A program made the position numbers and the translations under genes. A stretch of DNA of 64,000 nucleotides from NCBI RefSeq assembly GCF_029623345.1, contig NZ_JAPYKH010000001.1, positions 248,001 through 312,000 on the forward strand, written 5' to 3'. Source of the DNA: Sphingomonas phyllosphaerae. GTDB lineage: Bacteria; Pseudomonadota; Alphaproteobacteria; Sphingomonadales; Sphingomonadaceae. The notes under the pieces are model-generated. The model made no database searches. It worked only from the letters and a program-made list of their open reading frames with translations, and was not told where the DNA came from. Positions 27,268 to 36,455 of this stretch are shown one piece after another (the first letter of the stretch is position 1; each line of letters begins with the position of its first letter).

Positions 27268-28581
27268 CTAGGCGCCGAAGACGCGCGCGAAGATCGTGTC
27301 GACGTGCTTGAGGTGGTAGCCCAGGTCGAACTTGTCGTCGATCTCGGCCGCGGAGAGCGCCGCGGTCACCTCGGGATCGCCCTTGAGCAACTCCTGGAGC
27401 GACAGCGCGCCGTCCGACTCCCACACCCTCATCGCGTTGCGCTGCACCAGCCGATAGGCGTCCTCGCGGCTCACCCCCGCCTGGGTCAGCGCGAGCAGCA
27501 CGCGCTGCGAGTGGACCAGCCCGCCCATCCGGTCGAGGTTCTTCTGCATGCGCTCCGGGTAGACGAGCAGCTTGTCGACCACCGCGGTCAGCCGCGCCAA
27601 CGCGAAGTCGAGCGTGATCGTCGCGTCCGGCCCGATGTAGCGCTCCACCGACGAGTGCGAGATATCGCGCTCGTGCCACAGCGCCACATTCTCCAGCGCG
27701 GGCGTGACGTAGCCGCGCACCATGCGCGCCAAGCCGGTCAGGTTCTCGGTGAGCACCGGGTTGCGCTTGTGCGGCATCGCCGACGAACCCTTCTGTCCGG
27801 GCGAGAAATATTCCTCCGCCTCGAGCACCTCGGTGCGCTGTAGGTGGCGTACTTCGGTGGCGACGCGCTCGATCGAGCCGGCGATCACGCCCAGCGTCGC
27901 GAAGAACATGGCGTGGCGGTCGCGCGGGATCACCTGGGTCGACACCGGCTCGACCGCGAGGCCGAGCGCGGCGGCGACATGCTCTTCCACGCGCGGGTCG
28001 ATGTTGGCGAAGGTGCCGACCGCGCCCGAGATCGCGCAGGTCGCGATGTCCGCGCGCGCCGCGATCAGCCGGGTCTTGCAGCGGTCGAACTCGGCATAGG
28101 CCTGCGCCAGCTTGAGCCCGAAGGTGACCGGCTCGGCGTGGATGCCGTGGCTGCGCCCGATCGTCGGCGTCAGCTTGTGCTCTCGCGCGCGCCGTTCGAT
28201 CACCGCCAGCAGCCGGTCCAGGTCGGCGAGCAGCAGGTCGGCGGCGCGGGCGAGCTGCACCGCCAGCGTGGTGTCGAGCACGTCGGACGAAGTCATGCCC
28301 TGGTGCATGAAGCGTGCTTCGTCGCCCACCTGCTCCGCCACCCAGGTCAGGAAGGCGATGACGTCGTGCTTGGTCACCGCCTCGATCGCGTCGATCGCGG
28401 CGACGTCGATCGCGGGCTTGGTCGCCCACCACGCCCAGAGCGCGTCGGCGGCGCTCTGCGGCACGACGCCGAGCTCGGCGAGCTTCTCGGTGGCATGCGC
28501 CTCGATCTCGAACCAGATCGCGTAGCGCGCCTCGGGTGTCCAGATCGCGGTCATCTCGGGGCGGGAATAGCGGGGGATCAT
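27268..28581 (-). CDS. purB: adenylosuccinate lyase
   Basis: 437-residue purine biosynthesis enzyme acting at two steps (SAICAR to AICAR, adenylosuccinate to AMP). The start MIPRYSRPEM is characteristic. The family signature GSSAMPHKRNP and the catalytic region TIGRSHGIHAEPVTFGLK and MTSSDVLDT are present. The ATG at 28581 is chosen because it begins the conserved N-terminus; the upstream 22 codons are not conserved-looking. Confidence 0.96.
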   Translation of the reverse strand: MIPRYSRPEMTAIWTPEARYAIWFEIEAHATEKLAELGVVPQSAADALWAWWATKPAIDVAAIDAIEAVTKHDVIAFLTWVAEQVGDEARFMHQGMTSSDVLDTTLAVQLARAADLLLADLDRLLAVIERRAREHKLTPTIGRSHGIHAEPVTFGLKLAQAYAEFDRCKTRLIAARADIATCAISGAVGTFANIDPRVEEHVAAALGLAVEPVSTQVIPRDRHAMFFATLGVIAGSIERVATEVRHLQRTEVLEAEEYFSPGQKGSSAMPHKRNPVLTENLTGLARMVRGYVTPALENVALWHERDISHSSVERYIGPDATITLDFALARLTAVVDKLLVYPERMQKNLDRMGGLVHSQRVLLALTQAGVSREDAYRLVQRNAMRVWESDGALSLQELLKGDPEVTAALSAAEIDDKFDLGYHLKHVDTIFARVFGA

Positions 28582-28663
28582 GCGCGCGGTCCTGGAGCGA
28601 GGCGGGAGGTTGCGCGGGCGGGTAGCAGCGCGCGGCGCCAGGGGCAAATGGCGCGGCGGTCGC

Positions 28664-29350
28664 TCAGATCAGCCCCTTCGCGCGCAGGCTCAGCTGCCCC
28701 GATCCCCCGACGATGACATGGTCGTGGACCGAGATACCGAGCGGCCGGGCCGCGGCGACGATCGCGCGCGTGATGTCGATGTCGGCGCGGCTCGGCGACG
28801 GATCGCCCGACGGATGGTTGTGGACGAGGATCAGCGCCGCCGCGCCAGTGTCGAGCGCGCGCTTGATCACCTCGCGCACGTGCACCGCGGCCTGGTCGAT
28901 CGTGCCCTGCGCCATCACCTCGTCGCGGATGATCATGTTGCGCGTGTTGAGGTGCAGCACACGGAACCGTTCGATGCTGTCGTGCGCCATATCGGCATGA
29001 AGATAGTCCGCCAGCGCCTGCCAGTTCGACAGGATCGGCGCGGCGGTGGCGCGCTCACGCAGCAGTCGGATCGCGGTCGCACGCGCGATGCGCAGCGCGG
29101 CGACGCTCACCTCGCCGAGCCCTTCCACACGCATCAGCGCCGTGGCGTCCGCTTCCATCAGCGCGTTGAGGCTGCCGAACCGACGCAGCAGATCCTTGGC
29201 GATCGGCTTGGTATCGACACGTCGGAGCGAGATGCCGAGCAGATATTCGATCAGTTCATAATCGTGCAGCCCTTCCGGATCGAGGAGCAGCCGCTCGCGC
29301 AGCCGCCCGCGGTGGCCCAGAACGTCGCTCGCGGTCTCTTCGTCGACCAT
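28664..29350 (-). CDS. radC: RadC family JAB-domain protein
   Basis: 228 residues. Helix-hairpin-helix region near residues 60-85 (VEGLGEVSVAALRIARA) and a JAMM/MPN+ metal site HNHPSGDPSPSRAD near residue 180. Despite the historical name, the DNA-repair role of the family is doubtful. The ATG at 29350 gives the usual length; the longer frame upstream runs into non-coding sequence. It is divergent from ydbH. Confidence 0.92.
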   Translation of the reverse strand: MVDEETASDVLGHRGRLRERLLLDPEGLHDYELIEYLLGISLRRVDTKPIAKDLLRRFGSLNALMEADATALMRVEGLGEVSVAALRIARATAIRLLRERATAAPILSNWQALADYLHADMAHDSIERFRVLHLNTRNMIIRDEVMAQGTIDQAAVHVREVIKRALDTGAAALILVHNHPSGDPSPSRADIDITRAIVAAARPLGISVHDHVIVGGSGQLSLRAKGLI

Positions 29351-29448
29351 CGCGGGGCGCCTAGGCGAGCGCGCGATCGTGCGCAATTGCGCGCGGCGGT
29401 CGCGGCGGCCTATGCTGGCGATCGAATGGCGCGCGACGGAGATCCGAG

Positions 29449-32400
29449 GTGACCAGCGCGCGTCGTCGCGCCCTGATCGCGGTCTCCGGGCTGGCGCTCG
29501 CCGGGGGCGCGACCCTGTGGCTGTCGCGCGTGCCGATCGCGACTCACGTGATCGACCGCGAGCTGGCGCGGCGCGGAGTCGCCGGCCGCTACGCCATCGA
29601 GGACCTGGGTTTCGGCCGCCAGCGGCTGACCGGCGTGGTGATCGGCAATCCGCGCGCGCCCGATCTCGTCGCCGACTGGGTCGAGACCGAGACCGACATC
29701 GGTCTCGCCGGCGCGAAGCTGGTCGGTGTGCGCGCGGGGCACGTCCGCCTGTCGGCGCGACTGGCCGATGGTAAGCTGTCGCTCGGCGCGATCGACCGGC
29801 TGCTGCCGGCGGGCACGGGCGGCGGCTTCGCGCTGCCCGCGATCGACCTCGCCGTCGCCGATGCACGAGTCGCGCTGGCGACGTCGCTAGGCGACGTGGC
29901 ACTGCGGTTGAGCGGGCGCGGACGGCTCGATGACGGGTTCAGCGGCCGCCTGCTTGCCGCCGCACCGCGTCTCGACAGGGGCGGTTGCGCGCTGCGCGCG
30001 CTCGACGCGCGCGTGGCGGTGCGCGTTGTCGAGAAAGCGCCGCGGCTCGTCGGGCCGGTCAGCGCCGCGGCGCTAGACTGTGCGGGCGCGCAGCTGATTG
30101 CGCCGGCGGTCACGCTCGACGCCGCGCTGTCGCCCGGGCTTGACCGCTGGCGCGGCAGCGCGCGGTTGAGCGCAGCGGGGGTGACGGCGCCGGCGGGCCG
30201 GCTCAACGGGCTGGGTGGGACGATCACCTTTGCCGGCGACGCGCGGCGCAGCAGCGGCACGCTGGCCCTCATGGCGGCGCGGCTGCACGCGGCGGCGGCG
30301 AGCGGCGGCGCGACCCGCTTCTCTGGCACGTGGCGACTCGCCGAGCGTGGCGCGACGGTCGCCGGCCGGCTCGACGCCGAGGCGGTGGCGCTCGCGCCGG
30401 GCGAGCGGGCGCGGCTGCGGGCCGTGCGCGACGCGGCGGTCAGCACGCCGCTGGCGCCGCTCGGCGTCGCGCTCGCGCACGACCTCGACGCCGCGGCGCG
30501 ACGGATGCGCGTGAACGCCGATCTGGCGCTGGCGAGCGGCGCGACGACGCTCCTGGCGGTCGACCGCGCGGAGATCGTCGCGGCGACCGGCGCACGCGCG
30601 TCGTTCGACGGCGGCGAGATCGTGTTCGGTCATCCCGCGGGGCCGCGATTCGGCGGCGGACTGACGCTCGGCGGTGGTGGGTTGCCCGCGATTGAGGCGC
30701 GGCTGACGCAGGCCGCAGCGGGCGCGGCGGTCGGCGGGACCGCGACGATCGCGCGCTACGCCCGGAACGGCGCCGTGCTGGACCTCACCCCGCTTACCTT
30801 CTCGCCCACGCGTGACGGCGTCCGGCTGCGCACCAGCGCGACGGTGTCGGGGCCGTTTCCCGGCGGACGCGTCGATCGACTCAGCCTGCCACTCGACGCG
30901 CGGCTCGGCCGTCACGGTGCGCTGACCCTCGCGCCCGGCTGTGTTCCGCTGCGCGTCGACCACTTCGCCGTGTCGAGCCTGACCCTCGACCGCAGCGCGC
31001 TGACGCTCTGCCCGATCGACGGCGCGCTGGTCCGAGTGGCGGACGGGCAAGTGAGCGGCGGGATGCGAATCGACGCGCTGGCGCTGCGCGGCGCGCTGGG
31101 CGGCACGCCGCTGCGGCTCACTGCGTCGGACGCGCGGCTGCACCTCGCCGAGCGCGTTTTCGCGCTGAGCGACGTCGCCGCGCTGATCGGCCCGCTGGAC
31201 CGCCTGACCCGTATCGACGCCATGCGGCTCGAAGGTACGGTGGGTGGTGCCGGCGTGAAGGGGCGTTTCACCGGGGCGGGCGGCGCGATCGCCAACGTGC
31301 CGCTGGTGATGAGCGCCGCCTCTGGGCAATGGCGCTTCGCCGGCGGCGCACTCGCGCTCGATGGCGCGCTCACCGTCGCCGACCAGGCGACACCGGCACG
31401 TTTCGAGCCGCTCGCCGCGCGTGACGTGACGCTCACCCTGCGCGACGGCGCCATCGCCGCGGCGGGCACGCTCCACGAGCCGAGCACGGGCACCAGGGTC
31501 GCCGACGTGACGATCGCGCACCGGCTCGCCGCCGGCACCGGCCGCGCGCATCTCGCGGTTTCGGGAATCACGTTCGGCGATAAGCTCCAGCCCGAGAAGC
31601 TGACGCGGCTCACGTTCGGGGTGATCGCCGACGTGCGCGGCACCGTCAGCGGCACGGGCGACATCGCCTGGAGCCCGGACGGCGTGACCAGCACCGGCAG
31701 CTTCACCACGCCCGGCACCGATCTCGCCGCTGCCTTCGGCCCGGTCGAGGGCGTGACGGGAACGATCCGCTTCACCGACCTGCTCGCACTGGAGAGCGCG
31801 CCCGACCAGGTCGCGACGGTGCGCTCGATCAATCCGGGCGTGCCGGTAACCGACGGCAGGATCGTCTACCAGACGCTGCCGAACACGCGCGTCCGCGTCG
31901 CCGAGGGACGCTGGCCATTCGCGGGCGGAACGCTGACGCTGGAGCCGACTCTGCTCGATTTCGGCACCGATCAATCGCGCCGGCTGACCTTCCGAGTCGA
32001 CCAGATGGACGCGGGCAAGTTCCTGCAGCAGTTCGACTTCAAGAATCTGAGCGCGACCGGCTCGTTCGACGGCGTGCTGCCGATGCTGTTCGACGCGAGC
32101 GGTGGCCGGATTGAGGACGGGCGGCTGGTCGCGCGCGCGGGCGGGGGCAGCATCGCCTATCTCGGCGAATTGACCGAGAAGGACCTCGGTTTCTGGGGCA
32201 ATCTCGCCTTTCAATCGCTGCGCTCGCTGACCTATCGCGACCTGGCGGTGGAGATGAACGGGCCGCTCGCGGGCGAGATGGTCACGGGCGTGCGCTTCGC
32301 CGGGATCCGGCAGGGGCAGGGGGCGAAGAGCAACTTCCTGCTGCGCCGGCTGACCCGGCTGCCCATCCGTTTCAACATCACCATTCGCGCGCCGTTCCGC

Positions 32401-32547
32401 GGGCTCATCGACTCCGCGGCGAGCTTCTACGATCCGCAGCGCTTGGTGAAGCGCAACCTCCAGGCGCTGATCGAGGAGCAGAACCGCCGCGACGGCGCCG
32501 TTCAGCCTTCCGCAAGCGCCCCCGTGGCAAAACCTAAGAAGGATTGA
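29449..32547 (+). CDS. ydbH: YdbH-family AsmA-like intermembrane protein
   Basis: 1032 residues with an N-terminal membrane anchor (ALIAVSGLALAGGATLWL) followed by a very long beta-rich repeat region and a C-terminal Duf-like domain (GVRFAGIRQGQGAKSNFLLRRLTRLPIRFNITI). In E. coli YdbH forms a hydrophobic groove bridging the two membranes and works with lipoprotein YnbE in phospholipid transport. The start is GTG at 29449. ynbE and ydbL follow immediately, which confirms the assignment. Confidence 0.88.
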   Translation: MTSARRRALIAVSGLALAGGATLWLSRVPIATHVIDRELARRGVAGRYAIEDLGFGRQRLTGVVIGNPRAPDLVADWVETETDIGLAGAKLVGVRAGHVRLSARLADGKLSLGAIDRLLPAGTGGGFALPAIDLAVADARVALATSLGDVALRLSGRGRLDDGFSGRLLAAAPRLDRGGCALRALDARVAVRVVEKAPRLVGPVSAAALDCAGAQLIAPAVTLDAALSPGLDRWRGSARLSAAGVTAPAGRLNGLGGTITFAGDARRSSGTLALMAARLHAAAASGGATRFSGTWRLAERGATVAGRLDAEAVALAPGERARLRAVRDAAVSTPLAPLGVALAHDLDAAARRMRVNADLALASGATTLLAVDRAEIVAATGARASFDGGEIVFGHPAGPRFGGGLTLGGGGLPAIEARLTQAAAGAAVGGTATIARYARNGAVLDLTPLTFSPTRDGVRLRTSATVSGPFPGGRVDRLSLPLDARLGRHGALTLAPGCVPLRVDHFAVSSLTLDRSALTLCPIDGALVRVADGQVSGGMRIDALALRGALGGTPLRLTASDARLHLAERVFALSDVAALIGPLDRLTRIDAMRLEGTVGGAGVKGRFTGAGGAIANVPLVMSAASGQWRFAGGALALDGALTVADQATPARFEPLAARDVTLTLRDGAIAAAGTLHEPSTGTRVADVTIAHRLAAGTGRAHLAVSGITFGDKLQPEKLTRLTFGVIADVRGTVSGTGDIAWSPDGVTSTGSFTTPGTDLAAAFGPVEGVTGTIRFTDLLALESAPDQVATVRSINPGVPVTDGRIVYQTLPNTRVRVAEGRWPFAGGTLTLEPTLLDFGTDQSRRLTFRVDQMDAGKFLQQFDFKNLSATGSFDGVLPMLFDASGGRIEDGRLVARAGGGSIAYLGELTEKDLGFWGNLAFQSLRSLTYRDLAVEMNGPLAGEMVTGVRFAGIRQGQGAKSNFLLRRLTRLPIRFNITIRAPFRGLIDSAASFYDPQRLVKRNLQALIEEQNRRDGAVQPSASAPVAKPKKD

Positions 32548-32555
32548 CGAACCCG

Positions 32556-32744
32556 ATGCGCCTCCCGATCTTGACCGCGATGACGACGGCGACGCTGGTT
32601 GCGGCCACCGCGGGGTGCGTGAACATCTCCGCCCCCGACAAGCCGATCCAGATCAACCTCAACATCAACGTGACGCAGGAAGTGGTGTATCGCCTCGACA
32701 ATGAGGCGAAGACATTGATCCAGCAGAACCCGGGGATTTTCTGA
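32556..32744 (+). CDS. ynbE: YnbE-family outer-membrane lipoprotein
   Basis: 62 residues with signal RLPILTAMTTATLVAATAGC (lipidated Cys at 21) and the conserved family stretch PIQINLNINVTQEVVYRL. In E. coli YnbE stacks onto YdbH at the outer membrane. AAGGA at 32538-32542 supports ATG 32556; a TTG at 32544 overlapping the ydbH stop is an alternative. Confidence 0.9.
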   Translation: MRLPILTAMTTATLVAATAGCVNISAPDKPIQINLNINVTQEVVYRLDNEAKTLIQQNPGIF

Positions 32745-32755
32745 AGGTGATGACG

Positions 32756-33130
32756 ATGAAGGCCTTATTGACGCTCGCCGGTGCGGTGATGCTCGCCGGC
32801 CTCTCCACCGCCGCGCTGGCGCAGCGCGATCCGGCTTATGCCGCGGCGCGCGCGGCGGGCCAGGTCGGCGAGCAGCCCGACGGCTATCTCGGCGTGGTCG
32901 GCGGCGGCAGCGCCGAGCTGCGCGCGCTGGTGAGCAACATCAACATCCAGCGCAAGGCAGCGTACACGCAGAAGGCGCAGGCCAGCGGCGCGACGGTGGA
33001 GCAGCTCGCCTTCACCAGCGGCTGCAACCTGATCGCGCAGACCCAGCCGGGCGAGAAGTACAAGGCGCCGGACGGCAGTTGGCAGACGCGCGGCGCTGGC
33101 GCACCGCAGCGCGACTCGCGCTGCGTGTGA
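32756..33130 (+). CDS. ydbL: YdbL-family periplasmic protein (DUF1318)
   Basis: 124 residues from ATG 32756 with a cleavable signal (LAGLSTAALAQ). The conserved segment is GYLGVVGGGSAELRALVSNINIQRKAAYTQ. It is the third member of the ydbH-ynbE-ydbL operon and is thought to assist the bridge complex. GTG 32747 and ATG 32750 are possible earlier starts. Confidence 0.87.
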   Translation: MKALLTLAGAVMLAGLSTAALAQRDPAYAAARAAGQVGEQPDGYLGVVGGGSAELRALVSNINIQRKAAYTQKAQASGATVEQLAFTSGCNLIAQTQPGEKYKAPDGSWQTRGAGAPQRDSRCV

Positions 33131-33143
33131 GGGTGGTGGCCGG

Positions 33144-33926
33144 CTAAAGCTCGTCGGTCGCCGCTTCGCGCGGCGGGGATGCGCCGATGCCGTAGCGTTC
33201 GGGCCAGTCCCGCGCGGGCAGGTGCAAGGTGCCGAACAGCCGGTCGATCGCGGGCAGGGTAGAGGCGAAGTTGCGGTTGAGCGGCGTGTCGGCAACGTGA
33301 TGCCAGTGATGGAACGCGGGGGTGGCGACGAGCTGCTCCAGCCAGCCGAAGCGCCAGCGGACGTTGGCGTGGAGAAAGAAGCCCCACCATGTCGAGAGCG
33401 CGACAACGGCGGCGGCAATGGCGCCACCGCGATCCCACTTCGCACTCGCCAGGCCGAGCAGATGGATTGGCACCAGCCCGCACAGGCGCGTGAAGATCAT
33501 GTCGATCGGATGGGTGCGGCTGTTAACCAGCCAGTCCAGTCGTTCGGGTTGATGGTGAAGCCCGTGATAGTGCCACAGCCATGGCCACTCATGCGACCAG
33601 CGGTGTCCCCAATAGAAGCCGACTTCGGCGATGAGGAAGGCGGACGTTATCCGCGTCCAGAAGGATAGGCCGCTCACCGCGGCGAGGTAGCCGGGCGGCA
33701 GATATCGGCTCGCGAGCGTCGTTAGCGCGGCCAGCGGGGCGGCCAGGATCAGCGCCGGCACGAAGCCACCAGCGAAGTACAATGCCAGGTCGAGGAGCAG
33801 TTGCGGGCGCGGTCCGGTGTGCCGCTGGATCGGGCCTTGGCGCTCCAGCGGCACGAAAATGGCAGCGAGCACCGCCAGCCAGACGCACAGATGCATCGCT
33901 TGCTCGGTGATCACGGTGCTCACCAC
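33144..33926 (-). CDS. sterol desaturase / fatty acid hydroxylase family protein
   Basis: About 260 residues with four or more membrane helices and the three di-iron histidine boxes: HRWSHEW (HxxxH), HYHGLHHQ (HxxHH) and HHWHHV. Members hydroxylate or desaturate lipids, carotenoids or sterols; the substrate is unknown. A GTG at 33926 (or 33923) starts 7 bases after the PEP-CTERM gene on the same strand. A longer frame overlapping that gene is unlikely. Confidence 0.88.
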   Translation of the reverse strand: MVSTVITEQAMHLCVWLAVLAAIFVPLERQGPIQRHTGPRPQLLLDLALYFAGGFVPALILAAPLAALTTLASRYLPPGYLAAVSGLSFWTRITSAFLIAEVGFYWGHRWSHEWPWLWHYHGLHHQPERLDWLVNSRTHPIDMIFTRLCGLVPIHLLGLASAKWDRGGAIAAAVVALSTWWGFFLHANVRWRFGWLEQLVATPAFHHWHHVADTPLNRNFASTLPAIDRLFGTLHLPARDWPERYGIGASPPREAATDEL

Positions 33927-33933
33927 GCCGACG

Positions 33934-34638
33934 TCAGACGAGCGCGGCGGCGCGTCGATTGCGCCGGCGAGCGCGCATCGCCCCGCCGACCGCTGCGAGG
34001 CCGCCAACCATCATCGCCCAAGTCGAGGGCTCCGGCACGGCGGACAAGGAGACGCCGTCCAGCAGCGACATGGGCGGCGCGCCGGACGGGGTGCCGTCTG
34101 CGAGGAAGGCGAGGACCTGCGAGGTGGAGGTCGCAGTGAACCTCATTTTCTGCAGCTGCCACGCTCCGACGCCGGTGAAAGGCAGGTTGTACGAGTCCGA
34201 CTGCCTCGTCTCATCACCGAACGATACCTGCCATCTCTCGGTCGTATCGGCCGCATACGGGCGACCTGCCCACTGACCAGCGGCTTGGAAGAAGTTAAGT
34301 TCGTAGACGGCTCCGATCGTCAGGCCCGCGATCGTCTGCCAGATGGCGTCGCGATATGGTCCGTCTCCGTCGGCGATGACGAATTTACCGCCGTCCGGAC
34401 TAGTTCTCGGGAAGGGTCCGTATAAGGACATCTCTCCTTCACCGTCGTCGGCTGTTCCAGGGGCGGCGATATACGTCAGATTGCCGCCCCCGCTCCAGCC
34501 ATCAACATTTCCTTCAAACCGCCCCTTCCCCTCGATGTTGGTGTTTTCGAAGGACCCGTTCTTGACGAGGTTACTGGCTTGGGCGGTGTCTACGCCCGTG
34601 ATCGAGAGTAGTGCTGAGAGTGCGAGAGCTGTTCGCAT
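33934..34638 (-). CDS. PEP-CTERM sorting-domain exported protein
   Basis: 234 residues from ATG 34638, supported by AGGAGG six bases upstream. A signal peptide is followed by a jelly-roll-like extracellular part (NLVKNGSFENTNIEG ... GWSGGGNLTYI). The C-terminus has the sorting tripartite: VPEPSTWAMMVGG, a membrane helix, and an Arg-rich tail (RARRRNRR). Such proteins are processed by an exosortase, which is not in this window. Probably a surface or matrix protein. Confidence 0.9.
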   Translation of the reverse strand: MRTALALSALLSITGVDTAQASNLVKNGSFENTNIEGKGRFEGNVDGWSGGGNLTYIAAPGTADDGEGEMSLYGPFPRTSPDGGKFVIADGDGPYRDAIWQTIAGLTIGAVYELNFFQAAGQWAGRPYAADTTERWQVSFGDETRQSDSYNLPFTGVGAWQLQKMRFTATSTSQVLAFLADGTPSGAPPMSLLDGVSLSAVPEPSTWAMMVGGLAAVGGAMRARRRNRRAAALV

Positions 34639-34910
34639 GACGATCCTCCTGATTGGCAGGCTCATCGTAGTGCCAGCAGTAAGTGGAGGAGGCGGTGCGA
34701 TGGGAGTTCATTCCGTTGTGGACGAACCTACTCGCGCATAATGCGATGTGGCGCTGCTTTGACCTGACAATCCACTTTGTGACAAAATGATCGCATTCGG
34801 ATCGAAGATGGCCGATGAGTGTCGCGCTGGCCGGTCGCCTGCCGCAAGATGGGGGGCGCCCGCCGCAGCGCCGCTCGGGGCAACCTCCGTTAACCCGGCG
34901 TCCACACAGG

Positions 34911-34939
34911 TTGACACCCCCGGACCCCCCGGCTAACCG
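34911..34939 (+). promoter_or_regulatory. candidate promoter of the F0 ATP synthase operon
   Basis: TTGACA at 34911-34916, a 17-base C/G-rich spacer and TAACCG at 34934-34939, about 80 bases before the atpI start. The arrangement and spacer composition resemble the tRNA-Asp promoter. The rest of the 380-base gap between the PEP-CTERM gene and atpI shows nothing recognisable. Confidence 0.42.
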
Positions 34940-35017
34940 GACGGCGCCTTGGCGGGGCTGCTCGCCGCTCGCGCGCATTCTCTCCTGGTCAACGAACTTC
35001 AGGGCGAGGGTGGCGGC

Positions 35018-35350
35018 GTGGCGGAGAACGGCCCCGGACAGGATTTCCACGACGCGGCGGACCCGCGCCTGACTTCGCTCGACGATCGGTTGAGGCAGGC
35101 GCGCCGGGACGAGGCGGTTCGCACGGGGGCTGTGCGCGACGGGGGTGATGCGGGCTATGCGCTCGGCAACCGCGTGCTCGCCGCCCTCATCGGAAGTCTC
35201 GTCGGCTCGGCGCTGATCGGCTGGCTCCTCGACCGCTGGTTCGGCACGACGCCCTGGGTACTGATTGTGATGCTGTTCCTCGGGATCGGCGTGGCGTTCA
35301 GGCAGACCATTCGGTTGACGACCAAGCGTCCGGACGATCCGGGCGCTTGA
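35018..35350 (+). CDS. atpI: ATP synthase assembly protein AtpI
   Basis: 110 residues from GTG 35018 with two membrane helices (VLAALIGSLVGSALIGWLL and PWVLIVMLFLGIGVAF), the AtpI/AtpZ arrangement. It precedes atpB by 28 bases. AtpI aids assembly of the c-ring and may bind Mg2+. Confidence 0.88.
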   Translation: MAENGPGQDFHDAADPRLTSLDDRLRQARRDEAVRTGAVRDGGDAGYALGNRVLAALIGSLVGSALIGWLLDRWFGTTPWVLIVMLFLGIGVAFRQTIRLTTKRPDDPGA

Positions 35351-35378
35351 TCTATGTTATAGGCGCAGGGACCAGCAC

Positions 35379-36167
35379 GTGGCGGCAGAAGGCGGCAAGA
35401 TCGATCCGATGCACCAGTTCCTGATCGAGCCCGTGCTCGGTCAGCGCTGGATCGTGGGCGGCTATGACGTGTCGTTCACCAACTCCGCGCTGTGGATGGT
35501 GATCACGCTGGTCGTGCTGTGGCTGTTCATGCTGGGGGGCATGAAGCGCGAGCTCGTCCCCGGCCGCTGGCAGGCCGCGGTGGAGGGCTTCACCGGCTTT
35601 GTCCAGAACATGCTGACGTCGAACGTCGGCCCCGAGGGCAAGCGCTTTGTGCCCTACGTCTTCTCGCTGTTCATGTTCATCCTTTTCGCCAATATCCTCG
35701 GCCTGATGCCCGTCGGCATCGTGCCGGGCTGGCACCCGTTCACCGTCACCAGCCACCTGACCGTCACCGGCGTGCTGGCGATCATCAGCTTCTCGATCGT
35801 GCTGATCGTCGGCTTCGGCCGCCACGGCTTCCACTTCTTCAGCCTGTTCGTACCGCACGGCACGCCCGCGCTGATGGTGCCGCTGATCTTCGTGGTCGAG
35901 CTGATGAGCTTCCTGGTGCGCCCCTTCTCGCTGGGCCTGCGACTGTTCGTCGCGATGACCGCGGGGCACATCCTGCTCAAGGTGCTCGCCGCGTTCGTGA
36001 TCAACGGCATCAACCTCGGGCCGGGCTATGCGGTGCTGATCACCGTGCCGAGCTTCGTGCTGATGCTGGGGATCACGCTGCTGGAGCTGCTGGTCGCGGC
36101 GATCCAGGCCTATGTGTTCGCGCTGCTGACGAGCGTCTATCTCAACGATGCCGTCAACCTGCATTGA
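35379..36167 (+). CDS. atpB: F0F1 ATP synthase subunit a
   Basis: 262-residue membrane subunit forming the proton half-channels with the c-ring. The essential arginine lies in LVRPFSLGLRLFVAMTAGH, and the C-terminal helix contains LLELLVAAIQAYVFALL. The start is GTG at 35379. Confidence 0.96.
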   Translation: MAAEGGKIDPMHQFLIEPVLGQRWIVGGYDVSFTNSALWMVITLVVLWLFMLGGMKRELVPGRWQAAVEGFTGFVQNMLTSNVGPEGKRFVPYVFSLFMFILFANILGLMPVGIVPGWHPFTVTSHLTVTGVLAIISFSIVLIVGFGRHGFHFFSLFVPHGTPALMVPLIFVVELMSFLVRPFSLGLRLFVAMTAGHILLKVLAAFVINGINLGPGYAVLITVPSFVLMLGITLLELLVAAIQAYVFALLTSVYLNDAVNLH

Positions 36168-36209
36168 GTTTTCACACCAACCTTTTGTTTCTGAACGGGA
36201 GTTACTGAC

Positions 36210-36437
36210 ATGGACGCAAATGCCGCCAAGCTGCTCGGCGCCGGTCTCGCCGCGATCGGCATGGGCATTGCCGCGCTGGGCGTGGGCAATGTGTTCGCCG
36301 CCTTCCTCGAGGGCGCGCTGCGCAACCCGGGTGCCGCCGACGGCCAGCAGGGCCGACTCTTCATCGGCTTCGCGGGCGCCGAGCTGCTCGGCCTGCTCGC
36401 CTTCGTGACGATGATCATCCTGGTGTTCGTCGCGTAA
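36210..36437 (+). CDS. atpE: F0F1 ATP synthase subunit c
   Basis: 75-residue hairpin of two helices. The loop has the family RNPGA sequence (ALRNPGAADGQQGRLF), and the proton-carrying acidic residue is in FAGAELLGLLAF. It forms the rotating ring in multiple copies per complex. A strong hairpin follows directly. Confidence 0.96.
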   Translation: MDANAAKLLGAGLAAIGMGIAALGVGNVFAAFLEGALRNPGAADGQQGRLFIGFAGAELLGLLAFVTMIILVFVA

Positions 36438-36455
36438 CCTGACGCCGACGGATCA

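Noticed and set aside
30073..32214. 713-codon open frame on the minus strand opposite ydbH
   Set aside because: Arg/Gln/Glu/His-rich composition typical of an antisense shadow of high-GC coding sequence; no start signal, no recognisable domain, fully covered by ydbH.
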